A stretch of 64,000 nt of DNA from Planctomycetota bacterium. Its GTDB lineage: Bacteria > Planctomycetota > UBA8108 > JACQVS01. The stretch spans positions 1 through 64,000 of the forward strand of contig JANQLS010000090.1 of the NCBI GenBank assembly GCA_028280485.1, in the 5' to 3' direction. The translations under genes and the position numbers were made by a program. Below are positions 1 through 8,600 of this stretch, one piece after another. The notes under the pieces were generated by a model. That model saw only the letters and a list, made by a program, of their open reading frames with translations, was not told where the DNA came from and searched no databases. Within the stretch, counting starts at the first letter, position 1, and the number at the start of each line of letters is the position of its first letter.

Positions 1-96
1 AACGAGTTTCCCTCACCAACGGCACTCAATGTAACCGTTTCCTTCAACCCTTACCTGGTAAGGGGATGATGGTGGCTGGTGGTTACCAGGTAGGGG
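1..96. repeat. two CCWGG-centred palindromes at window start
   Basis: Two members of the window-wide palindrome family lie here: CCCTTACCTGGTAAGGGG at 48-65 and GGTTACCAGGTAGGGG at 81-96. The second abuts the stop codon of the following minus-strand gene, so it sits directly in its 3' flank. No gene is visible in the rest of this stretch. Confidence 0.8.
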
Positions 97-1575
97 TTAG
101 AAGGTTTGGTAGTTTCCGTCTGCGGAATTTGAAGCATCTTTTGAGGTTATCTTCGGTTTGACAGGACTCAGCATGTTTTGGGTGATGATGCAAAAGTGGC
201 TTTTTCCGTGGACTTCGATGGTACCAGGTAGGGTGTTGAGGGTTTTTTCGTTTCGTCTTACGATCGTGCACCCCTGAACTCTTGATCGAACGACATCTTT
301 AAAAACGACACCTCGGTATCGAGGGTCTAATATCTGACAATCGTTGATTTGTATGTTTTCGCTTTTGTGAGCTTCGATCACTCCGCCAAATTCTTTAGAG
401 CCGGCGAAGCAGTTTTCAAAAATGGAGTCTGCAATGATGACTCCATCACACTCCGAAATATAGATTCCATCAACGTACTCTGAATTATCGCCATAATATC
501 GTTTGCCCCTTGAGCTAGGATTCCAGTCGATCGTGTTTCCGCTGAAAACAATATTATTGGATCGCTCGACTCTCAATGTACGGTCCGTCGCTGAATACAA
601 GCTATTGCCGGTGATAGAAACTCCTCGACAGCGATCTAAATGTATGCCGTCCTGTTGGCTGCCCAGTAAATTTCCGGTGATCGCCAAAAGCCCTCCACTT
701 AAATAATTCTCACCGCCAAGGATTCTAACATTTGCGCCCTTGGGACTGGGGCGAGCTTGAATCGTGTTTCCTGTTATCGATCCTTCTCTAAAGGAGGTTC
801 CCTTCTCCTGATTGTCGATCAATATATCAGCAGAGCCTTCGTTATTTTCGTCGTAGTTATACTCAATATCATTTCCAGTAATTTGAAAATTCCGCATCTC
901 GCCCCCCCAAATTTTAATTCCGGCATGTGGGTTATAACTGATGTGGTTATTGGAAATAATAGCCTGATGAAGGTTCACACGATCAAAAAAGATCCCCGTC
1001 TCAAGATTGTGGTAAATGTGACAATGGGAGATGATCGGATTTCGATTTCTTTTCGAGAGTACAATTCCGTGTTGGCATCTTCGAATCAAAAGTGAAGTGA
1101 TGGTCGCTTGCATTGTCCCTTCAACTTGAAGTCCGATGGCTTCTGCATTGGCTCCACGAATTTCGAACCCGCTGATGAGGGGCATGCGCTCTTGATTCCA
1201 AACGATATCTTTAAAACCCTTAGGGTCAGCCGTACTGTTATGGCTACCGTGAAAAAAGAATGCCGGTCCTTTACCCGCCATGACGACCCGGGCGGAGCCA
1301 TCTCCAACGATGCTTGTCGTACCAATTTCACTTAGCGTCAGATGAATCGTTTTTGATATTCGGTAGCTTCCCTTCGATAAAAAAATGTGACCCGCCTTAG
1401 AGGCCACCGCTTTAATGAAGGCATTCGAATCATCGGTTTTACCGTCACCCTTAGCACCAAAACTTTTGATGTCGTGGATTGTTGAGCTTTCTTGATCTTC
1501 TAATGAAGCCAACATTCCAGGGTTCATTGCAGTTGTTATTCCAAGCCCCTTGCGAACAAATTGACGGCGGTCCAT
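97..1575 (-). CDS. secreted right-handed parallel beta-helix (pectate-lyase-like) protein
   Basis: The 492-aa product starts MDRRQFVRKGLG, a twin-arginine-like leader, so it is probably exported. Residues about 34-70 hold DIKSFGAKGDGKTDD, the usual opening of pectate-lyase-3/polygalacturonase-like beta-helix proteins. The rest is a long run of short strand repeats of the type ITGNxI, ISNNHI and FSGNTI, typical of right-handed parallel beta-helices. Such folds bind or cleave polysaccharides, but no catalytic residues could be assigned, so the substrate is unknown. The gene stands alone and is divergent from the ThuA/methyltransferase gene. A TACCAGGTA palindrome lies inside the coding sequence near 221-230. 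Fold assignment is firm; enzymatic activity is inference. Confidence 0.8.
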   Translation of the reverse strand: MDRRQFVRKGLGITTAMNPGMLASLEDQESSTIHDIKSFGAKGDGKTDDSNAFIKAVASKAGHIFLSKGSYRISKTIHLTLSEIGTTSIVGDGSARVVMAGKGPAFFFHGSHNSTADPKGFKDIVWNQERMPLISGFEIRGANAEAIGLQVEGTMQATITSLLIRRCQHGIVLSKRNRNPIISHCHIYHNLETGIFFDRVNLHQAIISNNHISYNPHAGIKIWGGEMRNFQITGNDIEYNYDENNEGSADILIDNQEKGTSFREGSITGNTIQARPSPKGANVRILGGENYLSGGLLAITGNLLGSQQDGIHLDRCRGVSITGNSLYSATDRTLRVERSNNIVFSGNTIDWNPSSRGKRYYGDNSEYVDGIYISECDGVIIADSIFENCFAGSKEFGGVIEAHKSENIQINDCQILDPRYRGVVFKDVVRSRVQGCTIVRRNEKTLNTLPGTIEVHGKSHFCIITQNMLSPVKPKITSKDASNSADGNYQTF

Positions 1576-1741
1576 AAATTCAACCTATGCTAGTGTGATT
1601 TCGTTATGATCTTGATCAAAGAATCTCTATGATGCAGGAATTGAAATGAAGTTCCCCATGTGTCGATTACCCGGTGCGTCTGTCACCCGTGTAAAACTTA
1701 TTCTTCAATATTATAGTGCATTCAAATTGAAAGGATCAACG

Positions 1742-3226
1742 TTGAAGCTAGTCCTCCCTAATCTGGTTCACTTTCGAACCTTATTAACCTTAGTCTTAAT
1801 TTTCGGAAGCCTTGTAGTTGATTCTCACACGCCTTGCATGGCGATTGAATCCAAGATAAAAGTGCTCCTCATCGAAGATGCCACTTCTGATGTTTCAAAG
1901 AAGTTAAGCCTTGAGAAGATGATGAAGTCTTCGTCACGTATGGAACCACGAAAGGTTTCATGGGACCAATTGACTCAAGAAGATTTGGCGTGGGCTGGTT
2001 GTCTTCTGCTGGGAGGAATTAAAAATAAGGAACCTCATTCAAAATTGAATTCTGTTATTCAAGCCGTGGGAAATGGGACGGGACTCGTCTGTTCTCAAGA
2101 GGCCCTCCGCTCTTGGCCAAGTTCAAAAGAATTCTCCCAACTCATCCATCGTAAAAACATTGTCACTGTTGAAAAAGATAATACCATTCCTTTGGCGATA
2201 GCAACGTTAAATCAAAGGCAAGATCTTACTCAGAGTGTCCCGCATTTTATTCATGAGGGATACAAATCAAAGGTCGTTCCAGTTTTAAGAACACTATCGA
2301 TATTAAAGTCTGCACCCTTGAATGCTGAAGTCAAAGATCATTCCTCCTTACCCGCTAGAATGTGGCTCGGGATTTTTAACAATGGAAGAATTTGTGTGAG
2401 TGATCTGTCAACTCATACCGGCCCTTCAAAAGATTTAGTTCAAACCTTACTTCTTCGCGGGATCGAGTGGTCCGCCTCCGGGAATGCATTTCGATCTCGA
2501 TCACTCATCACAACAAAGGTGAAGGGCAAATTTGTATTAGCTGCAGATAAGCTTGGCAGCAAAGACACGGGTTTGGTTAAGGGATTAAAGCCAATGAAAG
2601 GCTTTTATAGAGGACGTGAAGTCTCTCAAACGATGAGTTTTCACGGTGCCAGTTGGTTGACAAGGTCTGAGCGTGAAATTGAGGAAGAGCCTGAAAAGGT
2701 TTTAGATGCTATCAAAATTAAACCTGGTGAGTCGCTTTGTGACTTGGGAGCAGGGAATGGCTACTTCACATTAAGAATGGCAAAGCGAGTCGGAGCTGAG
2801 GGAAAGGTTTTTGCAGTCGACATTCAAAAAGAAATGTTAGATCTCCTTAAAAAGCGTCAAGAAGAGGCCGGTATCAAAAACATCGTTCCTATCCTCTCGA
2901 CTTTTAAAGATTCTAAATTACCTCCCAACTCAGTGGATCTCGTTTTGTTTGTCGATGTCTACCATGAACTCTCTCACCCTCAAGAAGTGATGAGTTCGGT
3001 TCATAAAGCGATGAAGAAAAATGGAAGGGTGGTGTTAGTGGAATATCGTGGGGAAGATCCTCTCGTGATGATCAAACCTCGGCATCGAATGTTAGAACGT
3101 CAAGCGATTGCAGAACTCCAAGCCCAAGGATTTAAATGGATTAAAACTCACAATTTTTTAAAGAGTCAGCACATCATTGAATTTCGAGTAGAGAAGAAAA
3201 CAGAATCGAAAGAGAAGAAAAAATAA
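1742..3226 (+). CDS. secreted ThuA-like domain fused to a class I SAM methyltransferase
   Basis: The ORF track opens at 1646, but a TTG at 1742 is preceded by AAAGGA with good spacing and begins directly with a signal peptide (hydrophobic LLTLVLIFGSLV), so I prefer it. The N-terminal half (to about residue 250 of the long form) looks like a degenerate ThuA/glutamine-amidotransferase-like domain (IKVLLIEDA, then AGCLLLGG, then GNGTGLV). The C-terminal half is a class I SAM-dependent methyltransferase: LCDLGAGNGYFTLRMA is the SAM-binding motif I, VFAVDIQKEML the acidic motif II, and SVDLVLFVDVYHEL motif post-I. Substrate unknown. A signal peptide in front of a SAM enzyme is unusual, since SAM is cytoplasmic. 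The domain calls are good; the fusion and its location deserve checking. Confidence 0.7.
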   Translation: MKLVLPNLVHFRTLLTLVLIFGSLVVDSHTPCMAIESKIKVLLIEDATSDVSKKLSLEKMMKSSSRMEPRKVSWDQLTQEDLAWAGCLLLGGIKNKEPHSKLNSVIQAVGNGTGLVCSQEALRSWPSSKEFSQLIHRKNIVTVEKDNTIPLAIATLNQRQDLTQSVPHFIHEGYKSKVVPVLRTLSILKSAPLNAEVKDHSSLPARMWLGIFNNGRICVSDLSTHTGPSKDLVQTLLLRGIEWSASGNAFRSRSLITTKVKGKFVLAADKLGSKDTGLVKGLKPMKGFYRGREVSQTMSFHGASWLTRSEREIEEEPEKVLDAIKIKPGESLCDLGAGNGYFTLRMAKRVGAEGKVFAVDIQKEMLDLLKKRQEEAGIKNIVPILSTFKDSKLPPNSVDLVLFVDVYHELSHPQEVMSSVHKAMKKNGRVVLVEYRGEDPLVMIKPRHRMLERQAIAELQAQGFKWIKTHNFLKSQHIIEFRVEKKTESKEKKK

Positions 3227-3270
3227 GTTGATGTGTTCCTGTAGAATAGCAGGAACGAATTCATTCTATT

Positions 3271-4365
3271 CTACCTTTGATAAATCGATACGTACTGATA
3301 GGGGAGTTGAAGGATGGTCAACGCGAGGGAAGTACCATACGTAGTCCCTACGTGATCTCCCATCCAAGCGCCATCGCCTTGTTGACGTGAAAGTAACGTA
3401 TCCGATATTTCTTTAAAATAATTCGACCAGCCCGAGCCGCCTTGTTGGTATTTAGCCTGCGCATAGTAGAGGTGTGCGTAGAAATAATGACCCGATTGAG
3501 TTTGGTAAACCGATAGATTTTGATCGCAAAACCTCATACTCCGAGCCGCAAGAGGGCTATCATACTTTCCGGCATTATATAAGGTCGCAACGGCGGCAGC
3601 TGTGATCGCAGGTCGAGGTCCCCAATTACTTTGCAAGCTATAATTGATGCTCCCATCGGGACGAGAAGTACGTTCAATGTATTGAATGGCCCGCTTGATG
3701 GTGGAAGGAGGAACGTGAACTCCCGCATTCCGGCAAGCCCGTAATGCTTGAATTTGAGTTACAGTAACTGAGCCTTCATCGGCATCTTGATTGGGTGAAT
3801 AGAGCCAACCCCCGGCTCGACTCTGACTTCGCGAGGTTAATCGGATAGCCTTGTGAAGGGCATCGCGAATTTTAAATTGTCGGCGATGACTTTCTTCGTT
3901 TCCGTAAACTTCAGCTAAAAACATGGTGGCAAAACCATGACCGTGCATACAGTTGCCAGATTCGGCTGGAGTGGCAATCAAACCCGAAGACTGGCTGTTG
4001 TTCAGTAGAAAGTCGGTAGCTTTTCTTATGTTCGTCGCGTACGGACCTCGAGTAGAGGTGCTTCCCGACCCGAGAAAGGCCATCCCGGCCAATGCCGTCA
4101 TGGCAGTTGGGTACCGTCCATAGCCACCGTTATTATTCCATGAGCCATCTCCATTTTGAGTTCGAGCCAGAAATCGAAGCCCTCGATGGATAGATTTTTC
4201 AACTTGGAAGCTCACCCCTTTGGGGCGGCTTCTACTTGAAGACTGTGCGAATACCAAATTCCCCTCCAGTGAATTCAATGCAGACCAAGTGAGTCCCAAT
4301 TGAATGCAGTCAGTGAGAAATCGTCTACGGTTCGACTTTGAAGTTCTGTCCATCTTCTGGCTCAT
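3271..4365 (-). CDS. secreted prenyltransferase/squalene-oxidase repeat protein (alpha/alpha barrel)
   Basis: 364 aa with an N-terminal RRR-containing export leader (SNRRRFLTDCIQLG). Repeats such as GLRFLARTQNGDGSWNNNGG, HKAIRLTSRSQSRAGGWLYS and AIQYIERTSRPDGSINY are the QW-like repeats of terpene-cyclase/prenyltransferase alpha-toroids. I do not see the DxDD or DCTAE catalytic motifs of squalene-hopene cyclases, so it is probably a non-cyclase relative of the kind common in planctomycetes. It ends a three-gene minus-strand run: the PA-IL-like gene stops 8 nt upstream and the PQQ-propeller gene precedes that, suggesting one transcript for three exported proteins. Cyclase activity is not supported. 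Confidence 0.75.
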   Translation of the reverse strand: MSQKMDRTSKSNRRRFLTDCIQLGLTWSALNSLEGNLVFAQSSSRSRPKGVSFQVEKSIHRGLRFLARTQNGDGSWNNNGGYGRYPTAMTALAGMAFLGSGSTSTRGPYATNIRKATDFLLNNSQSSGLIATPAESGNCMHGHGFATMFLAEVYGNEESHRRQFKIRDALHKAIRLTSRSQSRAGGWLYSPNQDADEGSVTVTQIQALRACRNAGVHVPPSTIKRAIQYIERTSRPDGSINYSLQSNWGPRPAITAAAVATLYNAGKYDSPLAARSMRFCDQNLSVYQTQSGHYFYAHLYYAQAKYQQGGSGWSNYFKEISDTLLSRQQGDGAWMGDHVGTTYGTSLALTILQLPYQYVSIYQR

Positions 4366-4373
4366 CCGTCTTC

Positions 4374-5564
4374 TTATTCTTCCTCTTGGGGCTCTGCTTT
4401 AACTTTAACTTTAAATGAACCGGATACTTGACCACTTCGATAGGCGAGAGCGAAATAAATCTTACCGCTTCCCTTTGCTTTACCTGAAAATTTCGGTCCA
4501 ACTAAAAAGGGCTCTCCTTTTTTACCGATCTTGGCGACGAGAGAGGCTGGGGGGAAATTTTTAAAGTGGTTACCGCCTAAGTTTCTCGTTCCTCCGGGTC
4601 CAGCCGACCAACCGTAATTGACCAATTGAATCGTTCCTGAAGCTTCGATCACTAATGGAGATCCTTTCGTCACTTCCACTTTCGAGGCAAACCAATTGTT
4701 TTGGGGAGCCAAGTGGGTGGCGGGGAAATCGAACTCTGCTTGGTGTAAAGAGTGAGGTTGGAAAACGATACTGATAATGGATTTGCGGTGAGCTTGTAGC
4801 TTTCCGTACTTACTAGCGATTTCAAATTCTGAAGACACGATTTTGCCTTTGATAGTAAAGGCGGTCGTTACAACTTCATCGTCTTGGCCAGAAATGGGAT
4901 TTTCGGCTTCGTCGTCCGAGATTTCTTGGCCTTCATTTTCTTCTTCGATCTCTTTGATGAGTTTCTCAGATCGACTTTTAACTTCTTCATCATCGGATTT
5001 GGTCGCCTTCTTTAAAAGCTTTAAGGCATCGATACCAAATTGACGAAGATTCTCGGTGGCTTTTTCTCGGATCTCAAATTCTTCACTTTTCAGCTTTTCG
5101 ATTTCAGCCTCAATTTTCGTATCTAATCCTGGATCTTTTAGGCGAGCAAAGCGAATGCGAACGAGGTCGCTTCTCGGTACTTTTAATACCCCATATAGAG
5201 TTTTAATTTCTAGTACAGCTAATTTAGGATCGCCACTAATCCGAGTTCCATCGTACATGCGAAAAATGGGAATAGCTGGCTTTTTGACCTTCTTAGGCTT
5301 GGGTGCGGCCTTCTTTTCCTCTTTGTTCTCGGTCTTTTTATCCTCAGATTTTTCGCCCTTCTTGGTTAATACTTTTTTTGCTCCCTCCAATATTTTTTTA
5401 ACCGTAGCCTTAGCCTTGGCTTCTTTTACCTTCTCTTTGACGGCTTCAACCTTGTCTTCAGCATCCGCTTGAGCAGATACCGATGAGGTCATTGACAGCA
5501 TCCAACAGCTAATGAGAAAAAGGATCGCAATGGCGAAGGGGGATGGATTTGATAGCGTTTTCAT
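4374..5564 (-). CDS. secreted protein with lysine-rich linker and PA-IL-like C-terminal domain
   Basis: The ORF opens at 5624, but the Met at 5564 (MKTLSNPSPFAIAILFLISC) starts a clean signal peptide and has GAGAT upstream, so it is preferred. After a Lys/Glu-rich linker comes a strand-rich segment (FRMYDGTRISGDPKLAVLEI) and a charged helical, HEAT-like stretch (EIREKATENLRQFGIDALKL). The C-terminal 120 residues (WFASKVEVTKGSPLVIEASG...EPFLVGPKFSGKAKGSGKIY) resemble the PA-IL/LecA-like galactose-binding domain. Role unknown; probably a surface or periplasmic carbohydrate-binding or structural protein. It lies between the PQQ-propeller gene and the prenyltransferase-repeat gene with gaps under 10 nt measured on the ORF ends. 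Confidence 0.6.
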   Translation of the reverse strand: MKTLSNPSPFAIAILFLISCWMLSMTSSVSAQADAEDKVEAVKEKVKEAKAKATVKKILEGAKKVLTKKGEKSEDKKTENKEEKKAAPKPKKVKKPAIPIFRMYDGTRISGDPKLAVLEIKTLYGVLKVPRSDLVRIRFARLKDPGLDTKIEAEIEKLKSEEFEIREKATENLRQFGIDALKLLKKATKSDDEEVKSRSEKLIKEIEEENEGQEISDDEAENPISGQDDEVVTTAFTIKGKIVSSEFEIASKYGKLQAHRKSIISIVFQPHSLHQAEFDFPATHLAPQNNWFASKVEVTKGSPLVIEASGTIQLVNYGWSAGPGGTRNLGGNHFKNFPPASLVAKIGKKGEPFLVGPKFSGKAKGSGKIYFALAYRSGQVSGSFKVKVKAEPQEEE

Positions 5565-5631
5565 ATTCATCTCTTTCGGTGGGACTGAATGTTTAATCCT
5601 GTTCATTGTCGAGTTAGTATTCATCCTTAGA

Positions 5632-8600
5632 TTAAAAATCTAAGTCGTCGAGATCATCGAGTTGTACTCTGATTTTAACTTCGGGTTCAGCCGGCTTTTC
5701 ATCAGAGGATGTCGTATTAGAAGGCTTGTTCTTTTTAGTGTGTTTTTCAGTTTTTGAATCTGTATTGGCATCTAACTTTTCTTCGCCCGACTCTTCCGCC
5801 TCGGCTTGGTTCTTTTCTAGTCGGTAAAGTCCGAAGCCTTCTGAGTTTCCCATGGCGATGGAAACTTTCCCGCTTTCATGATCTTTCACAAAGGCTATTT
5901 TAGGATACATACCCGTACCTTTATTGGCGATCTCATGGGAGAACTGGCTTTCAAGTTTTCCCGTTTCCAGATCAAAGATAATCCACTGGCTGCTCCACTT
6001 CTGATTTTCTTCTGCCAGGTTGAGATTCAAATAAAGTTTGTTTCCTACTCTACGGGCTGAGTTTCTAAGAGTGACGCCGTTTTCACCTATCGACACTTCC
6101 TCAATCTTTTCTCCCTTTGAATTGAGCTTAATAAAGTGCAATTTTTTTCCTGATTGAGTGAAGGTCGCTCTGTAGGCCGTCGTCGATGTTGTCGAGCTCG
6201 ACTCGGAGGCGAATAAAGCCCAGTAAGTGGCAGTTGAATCATTTTCAGAATGGAATTCATAGACTCCTTTTGGCAGCGACATGGGAGGAATAGTGATTTC
6301 CCATAACAATCTTCCACTTTTTGCCGTACGCGATTGTAGTTTTCCGGTTCGGGTGACGATCCATATCTCAGTTGAAGTTGCTCGAGCTATAGGGCCGTTT
6401 TGTCCTTGATCTTGGGGCAGGGTCCAAAGTGATTTTTGAGAATGAAGATCGATGACTTCGGTCTGGGTTGTTGTCGTGAACACTGCGAAGTGACCGGGGA
6501 CGATTTGAGAGTCCATCAAGTTTTTGTTCTTCTCATCGAGTCGAATGAAAGTGTCGGTCTCTTTGGTATGAAGGCGTTTCTGTAAAAAGTCGGGTCGACG
6601 AATGAGGAGACCACTGGGAGAGAGAGTCATCGTCACTACTCGATCTCCATGAGGCAAAAACGTACCGGTAGGTTTTCCTGAGTGTTGGTCTGAACGAAGA
6701 ATCATCTTTCCTGATTCCAAGTGGAACCCTGTTAAGGAACCATCGGTTTGAGAGACTAAGACTCGATTCTTGCTGGGCTCAAAAAGTGCTCGTGGAAATA
6801 AGTTACCTGAAACTCTGTTGAGGCTGCTACGACTCCACCCGCGACCGGCTTGATTCTGATAGAGCTTTTGAAGTTCGTGATCGTAGTTATGGCGCCAACC
6901 GATTTTAGGTACATCGAATTTCTTTGCTGGGCTGGGTTCATCTTTGGAGTCCGTGCCTTCATCGGAAGCGATATCACTTTCTGTTGTATTCTTTTGGGGG
7001 ATAAGAATTTGATAGATCCCCGCTGCCGTAAACAGAAGAGCGCTTGAGCCTTTGAAGAAAACTTTACCGGGTTCTTCCAAATGAGATTTCAATCCGGCTT
7101 TCGCTTTTTCTACATCCGGGTATTCAGGAAGTTCTAACTTCCCAAGAAGATTCCCTTCAGTATCCGTGAAATGTAAATTGCCAGCATAGATAGAGAGAAC
7201 CCAAGGTAAGGGATCAGAAGTTTCGGTGGTTTCAACCAAGAATCCTTGATCGAGACTTTTCCAGGTGATCTCCTTCCACGATAAATCTTCTTTCGCTTTA
7301 GTTTTTAATTGAGCCAGGAGTTCACTCGGAAGAGAAGATTCGACTTCCAGGTGAGCGGCTAAGGCTTGTTTTAATTCTTGAATTTCTTCGAGTTCTAAAC
7401 TTTCAGGAAATCGATCGGTCAATAAATTTAACCAACCATGACAAGCGATGAGATCTCCTCGATCCAGGGTCAGGGCAATTAAATACGCTAAGGCTTCAGC
7501 GCTTTTCTCATCGTGACCGTTCTCAAAAACAAACTTTTTCAATTCGTAGTGACGGTTGCTGGGGCGGTCTGAAAGTTGTTGTAGATCTTTCGTTGGGAGG
7601 GAATGGGTCTCAGGTTCAAAGTCGTTTGTTTTTTGGAGGTGAACCAATGAATCTAAAAGGTAACGCTTCAATTGAGTTTGACTTCCGAATGGAGTCAAAA
7701 ATGAGCTATTACCAGAACGATCCTCCGACGGTTTAAGAAGTTGGGTGTAGTGTTCAAAGGCTTGTTGAGGATTCAATTCTTCTAATGATAAACCCATCTC
7801 TAAATTGAGGCTGAGTCGTTCGTCATCCGTCCATTTAATTTTTTTTAATTGGAGGAGTCTCTTTAGAGAATCAGGGCGTTGTTGGCTTGTTGAGTTGAGC
7901 GCTGTGTCGGCTAAGACTGCTTTGACTTCAGCTAAGGTGATTTCGGATTGAGTTTGGGATAGTATTTTTTCCCCTAATTTGAAACTTTCTTCGAATTTTC
8001 CTTCTGCGGCTAACAATCTAGCCTTTTCGAGGAATTTGCGATCTCCTGCCTCCTCGATGGTTTTTCGAGTCGTTTCTAAAGGCTCGACTAAAGCAATACC
8101 CCACTTGCCTGAAATAACTAAGCGGTGTTGATTCTGGCTGCCTTCTGGAAGATGAGTTAGCGCGAGGTTTCCTGGACGAGGTGAGGGGAAGCGAGAATCG
8201 ATCCAGCCGAGTTTTTGGATCTCCTTTCCCGATTCCTTATCGAGAACAACTAAGCCTTCCTCTACTGCGACAAAGATTTTCTTGTTGGTGACGAATCCAC
8301 CTCCGCTCAATCCATCGAATTCCGGAGTTTCGTAAATGGGTTCGCCGGTTGTCAGTGAAAGTGCCTGAATGGTTTTATTGCCCCAATAAATTCGTTTTTC
8401 ATCGGCGCCTAGAACAAAGGCTTGTCCATTATCGATGTTTTTTCGCCAGAGAGTTTTCCCGGTGGATTTATCGAGAACAAAAAGTTCTTTCGAGTTGAGA
8501 GGAGTACAAACGATCGCATCGCCGACCGAAATCAAACGTTCACGTTTAAAGCGATTGAACTGAACGTGCGCTGAAGATCGGTATCGAGTCCACCAACGAA

